Source: an uncultured Treponema sp.
GTDB lineage: Bacteria > Spirochaetota > Spirochaetia > Treponematales > Treponemataceae
DNA length: 35,660 nt
Assembly: GCA_938045195.1 (NCBI GenBank)
Contig: CALINC010000106.1
Location: 1-35,660, forward strand
Direction of reading: 5' to 3'
Under the pieces are notes generated by a model. That model searched no databases, was not told the DNA's origin, and was given only the letters and a program-made list of their open reading frames with translations. The stretch's first letter is position 1, and each line of letters starts with the position of its first letter. The position numbers and the translations under genes are program-made. Shown here one piece after another: positions 18,601 to 24,765 of this stretch.

Positions 18601-19136
18601 CTTCAAACGCTCCTACTGCTGCTGCAAATTGGAAGGTGCAAAAGGTGCTTCCCGCAGGCGACGATAATGAGGGACGTGCTTCGGATTATTTTGCCGCTCA
18701 ATTTGACTATCTAGGTTATTTGCACATTGTGTTCCGCAATACAAGAGGGCAGATTTGCTATGTAAAGTCAAAGGAAAGGAACCAAGGAGCTAATCCCTAT
18801 ACGTTTGATAAAAGCGTTGTTATTGCTGAAAACGGTTCATGGGTAGAGCTTACGATGAGCCAAGGAATCCCCTACGTGGCTTTTTTGAGCAAAATAAATG
18901 CGTATGACGGCGTTCAAATTGCGTATTACGATGAGAATTTGGTAAAAACATGGAACGCAGACGGCACTGAGAATGAAAAAGGTGCTTGGAATGTAATGAC
19001 TGCCGCAATGCAGAACCGTGCCGGTGCTGCACGTGCCTGTATAGAGGTTGATCGCAATAATACCTTGGGCTGGAAAGCCGCTGTCGGTTATACGCCGGGT
19101 AATGTCTACCGTGTTGTTAAGTACATAGGCGAGTAG
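9615..19136 (+). CDS. Giant surface lipoprotein with Ig-like repeats and C-terminal propeller
   Basis: 3173 residues. The N-terminus is a signal peptide ending 'VLLLATC', so C23 is a probable lipidation site (permissive lipobox, Thr at -1). From about residue 36 to 2600 the chain is a string of bacterial Ig-like modules. Each begins with a 'D..PP/AP' linker and strands such as 'ITGxVxDDxG' and ends 'VxVTDxxGN'; clear module starts fall near residues 36, 140, 656, 756, 867, 1109, 1206, 1316, 1412, 1533, 1653 and 1785. A probable IPT/TIG module lies near 2640-2720 ('VTVEGFNLTGEA'). From about 2740 to the end, repeated 'IxVDxxxxPVVVYAD' and 'LHIVFRNTRGQI' units suggest a beta-propeller. Such proteins typically serve in adhesion or binding of polymers. 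It is expressed from a strong promoter and ends in two terminators. Domain boundaries are by eye; function is inferred. Confidence 0.85.
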   Translation: MKKQRTMLKAFGVILSVLLLATCKDNVALGGAIDINPPTVTITSPAINSKIRNSFTIKGKAGDDGGISAVTVLMEHRDFKVSSGMVNAELKGTSGEWSAVFNRKDENGNFPLPDGSYNVTVLVTDLSGKTAETKTVLEIDNTPPILVLNRPGTLGVDLAANDVDTFGDEIWLDGQSADDSGISKLKVSAYDKNDTSKICEKEEKNVPPTVKIKLDSFRKGPGFYRNLYGKNKTAGRKEYYLGIELWDNAREYDSPDSIAGKSPEEGNYTNVYYLYSPLYNIVFPNYTVDELYSMMNERYYRGASKNEASAKEKEAKRILKGLKEGVLDGAVNFKVEKADSSLEEPQKSKIGLFGLNPVISPLYEIVGFTPKSTGSEDGFKDYLQTQESMITVRISSNTDNVPLAASKEFKYYLFDYESYKKFSGQGKDVNTGVGEDSGAIELQPEKVVPQGSTGYLVSLKLTRENVKVGKTYILQVKGEDKGKNHVIPNDKDLPAKGGGNGRNVEETNASAMEYQYGFKVVGAGRPPVITVKKINNEEQKELNADGVEEAVNITKTVFAQGGEDVKFTVSVVSETYPVEVSYELRKDGKAVNAWGNAVSEDIKKNVEAASDVDFTIKKDLFKEGAVFKSAGYTIVVKAASKENEISVEKQYQIYYDTDAPNFTVTGFENNVYVVRKELPEISGQIYDGVGVGVNFDTFSVSGTFNGTDITSSLSLEKKGSWKLTGFGGRGEGSYVFTFKGADKFANEMNDFTLKFDYDSAAPEILTINNLPIADIEKGNKIIFSDSTFTISGEIKESNGLKKENVKLSLAGEAFSAADSLTYDGTNKIYTFTKNFTSTDNDGERLVKLEVKDNAGKTVSQTGIKVVIDKKDPEFKQMKFGAQKIESFNSPGAVTVNSSTIGVEGEFIDEGSGVKTLTAKYNYNTASQAGIDIPVGYEGGKYVVNYPLNFNIGSTEVTFTLKDGSGKTKEWKCTITVESSVLTLTVGIKKESGDAHYPENEGDTYNGAKYVKNTFKLKVKGESSGASQQSFDLSATKDGAAYNLAGLHPSVTPPIGITVGNEITGFKSGKSGVAAQEYVITFTPQTNGSDDGRYVFTVKSGSVQKEYVVIIDTKGPSITPIEPQAGSRTDKSKPKFKISLFDILPIKSGTIKAHYTKEGGTPQLFVFSGLDTEGMPPADLAEGKYSVYFSAQDNLETTGVSPSVNFFVDKADPELSDLKINGKTDNIVMIKANDNVAVTGKVRDSNSMKKVSIVIKKGSADVHVPAAISISGNTVQNFTFPAIAYTSLSANNGDTYTVYITAEDAAGRTTQRTLTFKVDTAAPVIKDIFPAENTTVNKSITLEGKVSDDVGLDKVTVKDNKGKVDQTFDKNAGFNWSMPIDTTQYTGGGEVIFTITATDLAGNIKQVTHKILVDQETDKPKVTINSFEHLNSAKLAGTRKISGVVEDDDGAVKKVEIKIGGAGYKDADMSAGNTLWSISVPDTVADNPSINFKIKVTDAKDSVFESSDAAPLKQPKLSGEKDTNAIGTDFTFALDTQPPEIKSNGVKYTLGASYGSSEKLLTSGEVVGNENNKKFSVRVFAYDKSQIDSVSLKLGTAAAKAGTHISTSDISEDGKTFEAWDITDIDLTEEGSVKLEITVKDKSGFEKIWSEVIKTDFTKPAITKTAPTDDTVAFEDMTIVGEFADMPKPSTPGIPVAGIVPDSLEYKIGTSDWIKKHEVNGKVLSELTKTGSTWELKINHFPEYKESSLGAVPPAHPSKIWKINLKLKGKDAAGNEVESAEYALQFDPDGSTPMIEILSPHNGDKLGTGVAISGIARTANPAATDKVTKIKLKLRKDGTAAGTTWTLGGKDYGTGVDIVSEPGGINFWSYTLPQNVVTDILNGDINADVFFQVQGIAGGTTGEWTVERKFSISSDVAQFSEIKQDGATYVPLSKWIKGSASHITGEVTHSSGIASATTSSNNLPSGVQPLQGVGTATWFTDISSGKKFDIPIDTTQYSEKAGEIEFTISAKDGRTDGTAKDVFTAIRLKYDNSVPLAAIGEIGLSKYNDKANKADFTGGVFTDFAGVIKDTKHELYTVVVNQKEYTVSSIVPDGSNYKVTLAGASSLNGTGLYYMIVKKYDIISGASFKFEGSVEDSGSGPVDIKAELTIDGVTGVTGKTEAQATSIKNEAGNLYSFSGNLNTSTVHNGKGTLKITVTDGAGNKTDKSIPVRVKNDPLKINKITFNTDLSGNGAYEADSDEVHLPSLPLNALNEDQDYRHTIDVSSIFAYKNAQKSELVIELTGGYGSSRTVKLYKGEVNAAHEVTSGSGTTTQPNVITLNLNGCFANEDEDSNTHDNKIGDKNDQKLILVVTDEVAGDPKPWHAQMDITVAVDVKDDVKPTGYIMPMYYNSKTDNSVDKTIVWDNSEQTTVKSITEHGHIEYSKIASINDHQSLSGKVKLRGIAYDNIRLSKIELTGVDTAVSNTYTSGAWDTSSALKIVSEKITNTGHYVEWEYVWDTGTPEEAHEVTVKVTDAAGTTNAGNDEEPTALTGTREADLKVLVVDKDSVKKGQFISFGEGEALYLVQVTEVTAKDKEPTKEKLRWEKVNGNAKNDVPETLTSGKLYAGTSQKKSEKVNIVPYITALKRPNTYNTHRSSSGAYNLLRGDKVTVEGFNLTGEAKATIPGVAAAVDVKFHDAVSAPPTPAYYGFPLPATAKSGKIEITVGGVKAINNLTNNGKPYNRQKIANRPETQYWTDDIEVHVWKDDEQFEGSGNPKYPSMAMTLSGTLYAAFSNYSKASVYYSQIEAPGQPSSLKEVFHAYDPPEEAAISINNTNDINVLYSANYHGGAESNWNSNFSGAGGLYCYDKKASWFNSGGRLKGWFYRFELFYHNRQLQQFKNFRIARKDSSIHIAYYDTLSASIKYSTVVSNASGYTGNSHEIPWINLDGGKDNDDTGSYTGGNSAVLADGDGGQFETISRAGGTAEYCAIAVDTNRMPVVVYADVDTGTLRLARASSNAPTAAANWKVQKVLPAGDDNEGRASDYFAAQFDYLGYLHIVFRNTRGQICYVKSKERNQGANPYTFDKSVVIAENGSWVELTMSQGIPYVAFLSKINAYDGVQIAYYDENLVKTWNADGTENEKGAWNVMTAAMQNRAGAARACIEVDRNNTLGWKAAVGYTPGNVYRVVKYIGE

Positions 19137-19166
19137 GCGTTTTTGTAAGGTAAAATAAGAGTTTTA

Positions 19167-19203
19167 GGCATCGCCGTTAAAATAACGGCGATACCTTTTT
19201 TTG
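19167..19203 (+). terminator. First terminator after the giant gene
   Basis: Perfect 10-bp stem ATCGCCGTTA (19170-19179) with TAACGGCGAT (19183-19192), extended by GG/CC after one mismatch, 3-nt loop, then a run of T. Confidence 0.92.
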
Positions 19204-19213
19204 TAATCATTTT

Positions 19214-19249
19214 TCCCCCATCCGGTTTTAGACGGATGGGGGATTTTTT
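19214..19249 (+). terminator. Second, tandem terminator
   Basis: Perfect 11-bp stem TCCCCCATCCG (19214-19224) with CGGATGGGGGA (19233-19243), then TTTTTT. Two strong terminators in a row should insulate the downstream gene from the giant gene. Confidence 0.92.
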
Positions 19250-19345
19250 ATGAGATGTGGGAAACTATAGAAAATTTTGACATTATGTAGTAAACTAATT
19301 GAAAAAAAATGCGTCTTATGGTACACTCCTAAGCCGGATGACATT

Positions 19346-20857
19346 ATGGATGATGAGTTAGAAAAATTGCTTCCTAAAATTTTTGAATTTATCGATACTG
19401 CAAATGCTCCTTTTACACTAGGGGCTCTTGCAGATTTTTTGCATAAAAAAAAATCTCGAAATTTTTTGGATTTTCTTATTGATTGTTTGGTAAATTGCGG
19501 ACTTGTATTTGTTTATGGTGAGGCGAACCAAAAAAAAGAAGATAGAATTTGCGTACCAAAAAAAATATTTTTTAAAGATAAGGTTTTCCCCGTAAATATT
19601 TCGGATATGGAATTATCTAAGGGCGTATTTATTCCTGCTGCCCGCTTGCTGCCGTTTTTGCCGGAAGGAATATTTCCGCATGACGTAACGATTTTATATA
19701 AAGGCAAAAAAATTCAAAGAGTTAAAAGGGATATGCGGTTTGAAGAAATAAAAGAATTTTATTTTCTCTATACCGAAAATATAATTTTGCAAAATATTTT
19801 AGAAAATAATAAAAAAAGCGTTGAACTTTTTACTGCCGCAAATGAGCAGAGCCCCTTTGATATTGTATTTCCGTTTTTGACATTTAATTTTTCAAAGATT
19901 TATAATATATATAATATCGGTAAACCCTTTAATTTGCTTCTTAGAATTGTTGATTGGGAGAATGCCGTATTTGAAATTGTAGACGAGCCTTGCCCTGAGC
20001 CTACTCAAAAAGAATCCAAAAACTGGTTTACCCATTTTGAAAAAGCCTTAACCGAATCTTTCGCTGTGCTGGATTTCCATTCCGAAACGGGAGAATTTTT
20101 GTCTTACGCATATTTTTATGCTGAAAAGCAACTTTTCCATTTACCTGCAGAAACGCTTGAAAATTATTTTAAACAAAGCTCTGTTTTCGGTCTGGTTGAT
20201 TATGGGCTTGAGCAAAAATTTTGGTTTACGCAGCTTCCTTTCCCATATCAAAATATGTGGTTTGAAGACTTTTATGTATATGATGACGAGATAGAAGAAT
20301 TTTTTTACAGACATTTGGAACTTCCCATTACCAAAGATGTATTGCGTTTGTTTACCGTTCAGTTTATCTCGGAACATTATATTGAAAGGGCTGATAAAAT
20401 AACTGAAGATATCTTTATCAAAAAAACTTTAGATTTTATTCTTCCGCCGGAACGAGAAAAATTTAGTAAGACGTATGTAGACGATAAAACGTCCTGTAAA
20501 AATATATTAGCATCGGCTTATGAGGTGTATGCAGATATTTATAATCCTTTTAAAGATAAAGAACTAAAAGACCTAAGACGGCTTTGGACTGAGACATACA
20601 AAGATATTCTTCTTCTCTTAAATATATTGAATGCAAAAAAAATTACACCTAACTTATTAGATGAACAAATATCGATTAGTATGTCGCAAATATTTTCAAA
20701 ATTAGTTACGGCTGCCCAATTTCTTGTAGAAGCGGAAGAAAAAGAAGCAGAGCCGCTGCTGGGTACGTTAAATATATCCTTGGTATATATTGCGGATATT
20801 TATGATAAAATAAAGGAAGATATTATACATTATTTAAATAATATAGATAGCAAATAA
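19346..20857 (+). CDS. Hypothetical protein upstream of transketolase
   Basis: 503 residues from the ATG at 19346, which begins 'MDDELEKLLPKIFEF'. An in-frame TTG at 19277 would add 23 Cys- and Lys-rich residues, overlaps a TTGACA motif, and is not favoured. There is no signal peptide and no membrane segment. The first ~70 residues ('TLGALADFLHKKKSRNFLDFLIDCLVNCGLVF') have a helix pattern compatible with a winged-helix-like fold, and the C-terminal part is helical and acidic. It is rich in Phe, Lys and Glu. I recognise no family. It is the only gene between the double terminator and the transketolase leader. Confidence 0.7.
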   Translation: MDDELEKLLPKIFEFIDTANAPFTLGALADFLHKKKSRNFLDFLIDCLVNCGLVFVYGEANQKKEDRICVPKKIFFKDKVFPVNISDMELSKGVFIPAARLLPFLPEGIFPHDVTILYKGKKIQRVKRDMRFEEIKEFYFLYTENIILQNILENNKKSVELFTAANEQSPFDIVFPFLTFNFSKIYNIYNIGKPFNLLLRIVDWENAVFEIVDEPCPEPTQKESKNWFTHFEKALTESFAVLDFHSETGEFLSYAYFYAEKQLFHLPAETLENYFKQSSVFGLVDYGLEQKFWFTQLPFPYQNMWFEDFYVYDDEIEEFFYRHLELPITKDVLRLFTVQFISEHYIERADKITEDIFIKKTLDFILPPEREKFSKTYVDDKTSCKNILASAYEVYADIYNPFKDKELKDLRRLWTETYKDILLLLNILNAKKITPNLLDEQISISMSQIFSKLVTAAQFLVEAEEKEAEPLLGTLNISLVYIADIYDKIKEDIIHYLNNIDSK

Positions 20858-21009
20858 ACCGGAGGTTTAACTTCGGCAGCCGAAGTGCCGTCTGCCTCGT
20901 TAAACATCGAGTTTGCTTACGCAAACGTCGTTTTATTGTATGCACTTTTTCACTGACGTTGCAAAAGTGCGGAAAATACGCAATGCTCAGAAACTGATGT
21001 TTCTTCCGC
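20856..21009. repeat. Cluster of inverted repeats in the transketolase leader
   Basis: About 150 nt hold five stems in a row: AAACC/GGTTT (20856-20860 with 20864-20868), ACTTCGG/CCGAAGT (20870-20876 with 20880-20886), GTTTGC/GCAAAC (20911-20916 with 20921-20926, extended by CGA/TCG around a bulged G), GCACTTTT/AAAAGTGC (20942-20949 with 20963-20970), and AGAAAC/GTTTCT (20989-20994 with 20999-21004) nested in GCGGAA/TTCCGC (20969-20974 with 21004-21009, sharing one base). The base composition is richer in GC than the flanking gene. It looks like an intergenic repetitive element or a structured leader; the next gene's ribosome binding site follows at 21024. Confidence 0.6.
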
Positions 21010-21035
21010 TTGCTTATTTTATAGGGAGGTTTTTT

Positions 21036-23042
21036 ATGAAAAATGAACTTGAAGCTGTAGCACTTTCAATTAGGAGTCTTTCAATGGATGCCATTGAAAA
21101 AGCAAACTCAGGACATCCCGGTTTGCCGTTGGGAGCGGCAGAATTGGCTGCTGTACTTTACGGGAAAATTTTAAAACATAATCCTGTAAATCCGTATTGG
21201 AAAGACAGAGACCGCTTTATATTATCGGCAGGACACGGTTCAATGCTGCTTTATTCGGTTTTGCATATTGCCGGCTATGATATTTCACTTGATGATATAA
21301 AGACTTTTAGACAGCTCGGTTCAAAATGCCCGGGACATCCCGAATACGGCGAAACACCCGGTGTTGAAACTACCGCAGGGCCTTTAGGACAAGGCATTTC
21401 TACTGCCGTAGGAATGGCTATTGCAGAAAAAATGCTTGCTGCAAAATTCAATACTAAAGAATATAAAATAGTAGACCACTATACATATACTCTTGTCGGA
21501 GAGGGCTGTCTTATGGAAGGCGTTTCATCGGAAGCCTCAAGTTTGGCAGGGCATTTAAAACTAGGTAAACTTATTGTTTACTATGACGAGAACAAAATAA
21601 CAATCGACGGTTCGACGGATATTACTTTTACCGAGAACATAGCCGAGCGGTATAAGGCTTACGGATGGCAAGTTTTAAGCGGTTCTATGTATTCTTATGA
21701 GGATATAGAAAACCTTACCGCCGAAGCTAAAAAAGACGAGCGTCCGTCGCTTATTATGTTAAAATCCGTTATTGGAAAAGGCGCACCCACCGTCGCCGGA
21801 AAAAATAAAGCGCATGGTGCACCTCTCGGAAAAGAAGGAATTGAAGAGGCTAAAAAGAATTTAGGTCTCGATCCTAAAAAAGAATTTTTTGTTGCAGAAG
21901 AAGCCTATTCTTTATTTAAGAAAAGGAGAGAAGAACTTTCCGCTGCCGAAGAGATGTGGAACAAGACGTTCGGCAAGTGGAGTAAAAAATATCCTGAAAA
22001 AAGGAAAGAATGGGATTGCGTCTTTGCAGAGGGCGGTATTCCCGATTCCTTAATTGAAAGCGTAACGATGCCGTCTTTTGCACAAGGAGAATCTCTTGCG
22101 ACAAGAGCCGCCTCAAAAAAAGTTTTAAATGCGTTTACCGGCGGAAATGCCGCAATGATTACAAATCTGGTAGGAGGTTCTGCCGATTTGGAAGGACCTA
22201 ATGCCGTCGGTTTGGATGGTGTACCGGCTTTTACCAATGAAAATCCTTTAGGCAGATATATACATTATGGAATCAGGGAATTCGCTATGGGTACAATTAC
22301 AAATGGAATTCAACTGCACGGGGGGTTTAGAGCTTTTTGTGCGACATTCCTTGTTTTTGCAGATTATCTCCGCCCCTCTTTAAGGCTTGCCGCTTTGATG
22401 AAGATTCCATCAATTTTTGTGTTTACTCATGATTCTATTTTTGTAGGGGAAGACGGCCCAACGCATCAGCCCATAGAAATGCTTGCCGCTTTGCGTGCCA
22501 TTCCTAATGTTTTAGTTTTGCGTCCCTGTGATGCCGAAGAAACTTGTGAAGCATGGAAACTCGCTTTAAAACATAAAAGCGGGCCTGTTTGTCTTATTTT
22601 GAGCCGTCAAAGTTTGCCTGTCTTGGAAAAAGCCGACAAGAATTGGCGCAATCATTTTAAAGACGGGGCATACGTTGTAAAGGATGTAACGGGAATGCCT
22701 GACGTTACCGTTTTGGCAACGGGTTCCGAAGTAAGTATGGCAGTAAAAGCTGCAAGCCTCGTAAAGACAAAAAAAGTAAGAGTTGTTTCCGTTCCCTCAA
22801 AAGAATTTTTTGAGCAAAGCGCAAAAGAAGTGCGTCACTCGATATTGGGGGGCTGCAAAAAAGAAATACGTATTATTACGGTAGAAGCGGGAGTGCGACA
22901 AGGTTGGGAAAACTGGACTACTGCCTGCAGGCGTGATAATTTCTCGATTGAAGACTTTGGTACTTCCGCACCCGGCGGGAAGGTTGCAGAAGCTCTCGGT
23001 TTTACGGCAGAAAAATTAGCTGAACTGATAGAAAAAGAATAA
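21036..23042 (+). CDS. tkt: Transketolase
   Basis: 668 residues from ATG 21036, set by GGGAGG at 21024-21029; the 41 in-frame residues upstream come from the hairpin cluster and are rejected. The thiamine-diphosphate enzyme moves two-carbon ketol units in the non-oxidative pentose phosphate pathway. Visible motifs: 'GHPGLPLGAAE' (27-37), 'SAGHGSMLLYS' with H67, 'GPLGQG' (115-120), the cofactor motif 'GEGCLMEG' (155-162), 'YYDENKITIDG' and H260 in 'KAHGAPLG'; then the pyrimidine-binding domain with 'THDSIFVGEDGPTHQPIE'. The usual GDG is GEG here (E156), a conservative change at a metal-binding position. Length is typical. The gene converges with comM, 11 bp apart. Confidence 0.95.
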   Translation: MKNELEAVALSIRSLSMDAIEKANSGHPGLPLGAAELAAVLYGKILKHNPVNPYWKDRDRFILSAGHGSMLLYSVLHIAGYDISLDDIKTFRQLGSKCPGHPEYGETPGVETTAGPLGQGISTAVGMAIAEKMLAAKFNTKEYKIVDHYTYTLVGEGCLMEGVSSEASSLAGHLKLGKLIVYYDENKITIDGSTDITFTENIAERYKAYGWQVLSGSMYSYEDIENLTAEAKKDERPSLIMLKSVIGKGAPTVAGKNKAHGAPLGKEGIEEAKKNLGLDPKKEFFVAEEAYSLFKKRREELSAAEEMWNKTFGKWSKKYPEKRKEWDCVFAEGGIPDSLIESVTMPSFAQGESLATRAASKKVLNAFTGGNAAMITNLVGGSADLEGPNAVGLDGVPAFTNENPLGRYIHYGIREFAMGTITNGIQLHGGFRAFCATFLVFADYLRPSLRLAALMKIPSIFVFTHDSIFVGEDGPTHQPIEMLAALRAIPNVLVLRPCDAEETCEAWKLALKHKSGPVCLILSRQSLPVLEKADKNWRNHFKDGAYVVKDVTGMPDVTVLATGSEVSMAVKAASLVKTKKVRVVSVPSKEFFEQSAKEVRHSILGGCKKEIRIITVEAGVRQGWENWTTACRRDNFSIEDFGTSAPGGKVAEALGFTAEKLAELIEKE

Positions 23043-23053
23043 TTGCCGGTTTT

Positions 23054-24700
23054 TTATAAAAAGTCGGGAAGATAATTTATCCATTGACGTAATGCAATCG
23101 CTTCTTCAATATGAGAAAGAGAAATCTTCTCGGCTTTTTCTATGTCGGCAATTGTCCGTGAAATCCGCAAAACGGCATGACTTCCTCTCCCCGAAAGTTT
23201 TTTTAATTCGGCAAACGAAGTGAAATTTCTTTCGGCTTCTTCCGTCATTCGGCATATTATCGGTATATCCTGCGGCAGAATTTTTGAATTTCCATAAAGG
23301 CTTGCATCCATATAGTTTTCCTTGTAAATATTTTTTGCTCTTTCAATTTGCATTGTTTTTGCAATTTGTATATCTTTCCGCATTTGTGATGTTGAATATT
23401 TAGATGGTTGTAAAAGGCTTTCGGGTTTGGGTGGCTTAACCGCAATCCGTATATCCAATCTATCCAAAAGCGGTGCCGTAAGTTTTTTCCAATATTTTTC
23501 AATTTCGGCGGGCATACAAGTACATATTTTTCCTGATGCCCCCAGATTTCCGCATGGACAGGGGTTAATTGCAAGCAGAAGTTGAAAGCGGGCGGGAAAA
23601 GTGCTGCTTCTTCCGGCACGGCTCAATGTTACCGCTCCTGTTTCTAGCGGGCTTCTCAAGGTTTGCAAAACGCTTGCTTTAAATTGAGCCGCTTCATCCA
23701 AAAAAAGAGTGCCGCCATGGGCGAGCGAAACTTCTCCCGGTGTGCATTTTCCTGCACCGCCTATCATGCCTTCCATACTTGCATTCGGATGGGGCATTCT
23801 AAAAGGAGGGCGCTTTAATAAAACGTCTTTTCCCCGCTCGGCGGGAAGCAGTCCTGCCGTACTGTATATTCTTGTAGTCTCTCGTGCCGTTTTTGTATCC
23901 ATATCGGGAAGAAGCGTATTAAAACGCTGTAATGAGAGGGTTTTTCCGCAGCCGGGCGGTCCGTATGCTATTAAATTATGCCCGCCTGCCGCAGCGATTT
24001 CCAAAGCTCTGATTAATTGGTCTTGTCCGTGTATATTTTCAAACTGCATATTTGGAATATCATTTGCCGTTTCAGATTCATCCGACCACACAAATTCAAG
24101 TTTTGGAAAAAGGTTTTTATGTATAAGTGTATGTTTAGGCAGAGTTTTTACCGGAGAATTGGTATCGTCATATTGAATATGTAAAAATAAATCCAAGGCT
24201 TCCGTTAGTGTAGAAGCTCCGAAAACGTTTACATTTTCGGGAATTGAGGCTTCTTCTTCATTTTCTTTCGGTACGATAAAATATTTTATTCCTTGTGCAG
24301 CACCGGCAAAGATTGCGCCAAGAACGCCGCGTACAGGACGCACGGAACCCGATAGTTCCAGTTCTCCCATAATCATAACGGCAGCACCGGTTTCCGGCGA
24401 GCCGTTGTTTTCATCCTCTTTATTTACATCTTTTGCTGTAAGAATTGCCAATGCGATAGGCAAATCGAAAGCAGACCCCTCTTTTTTTTGGTCTGCGGGA
24501 CTTAAATTGATTAAAATTCTTCCTTGCGGAAATTCTAAGCCTGAATTTCTAATTGCGGCGCGAACCCTATCCCTGGCTTCTTTTACCGCAGAACCCGGTA
24601 AGCCTACAATATCAGTAATAGGCAAACCGCGTCTTAAATCCGCTTCAATCTTTATAAGTTCCCCCTCATAGCCAAATAAAGAAAAACTTAATATTTCCAT
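23054..24700 (-). CDS. ComM/YifB family Mg-chelatase-like AAA+ ATPase
   Basis: 548 residues. The N-terminal ChlI/LonC-like domain (about 1-170, 'GLPGSAVKEARDRVRAAI', 'INLSPAD') is followed by an AAA+ core with Walker A 'GPPGCGKT' (247-254) and Walker B 'GTLFLDEAA' with D335 and E336. A Cys-rich 'NPCPCG...CTC' insertion lies near 379-396, and the C-terminal Mg-chelatase helical domain is around 450-545. In naturally competent bacteria ComM is a hexameric helicase that promotes branch migration during transformation; YifB homologues are widespread in non-competent species too. A good ribosome binding site (GAGG, 7-nt spacing) precedes the start at 24700, and a possible own promoter lies just upstream. 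Confidence 0.92.
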   Translation of the reverse strand: MEILSFSLFGYEGELIKIEADLRRGLPITDIVGLPGSAVKEARDRVRAAIRNSGLEFPQGRILINLSPADQKKEGSAFDLPIALAILTAKDVNKEDENNGSPETGAAVMIMGELELSGSVRPVRGVLGAIFAGAAQGIKYFIVPKENEEEASIPENVNVFGASTLTEALDLFLHIQYDDTNSPVKTLPKHTLIHKNLFPKLEFVWSDESETANDIPNMQFENIHGQDQLIRALEIAAAGGHNLIAYGPPGCGKTLSLQRFNTLLPDMDTKTARETTRIYSTAGLLPAERGKDVLLKRPPFRMPHPNASMEGMIGGAGKCTPGEVSLAHGGTLFLDEAAQFKASVLQTLRSPLETGAVTLSRAGRSSTFPARFQLLLAINPCPCGNLGASGKICTCMPAEIEKYWKKLTAPLLDRLDIRIAVKPPKPESLLQPSKYSTSQMRKDIQIAKTMQIERAKNIYKENYMDASLYGNSKILPQDIPIICRMTEEAERNFTSFAELKKLSGRGSHAVLRISRTIADIEKAEKISLSHIEEAIALRQWINYLPDFL

Positions 24701-24722
24701 ATAATTACCTCGTTCTATATGT

Positions 24723-24751
24723 ATTATATGGAAAAAAAGATATTATGTATA
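24723..24751 (-). promoter_or_regulatory. Possible promoter of the comM/yifB-like gene
   Basis: On the minus strand TATACA (24751-24746) is followed after 17 bp by a perfect TATAAT (24728-24723), 22 nt before the start codon. The -35 match is modest. Confidence 0.5.
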
Positions 24752-24765
24752 AAATTTGAGAATGC

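Noticed and set aside
19277..19345. TTG start adding 23 residues to the hypothetical before tkt
   Set aside because: No ribosome binding site, odd composition, and the codon lies in a TTGACA motif; ATG 19346 gives a natural N-terminus.
20913..21035. 41 extra N-terminal residues in frame with transketolase
   Set aside because: They arise from the hairpin cluster; the family start and the GGGAGG site both point to 21036.
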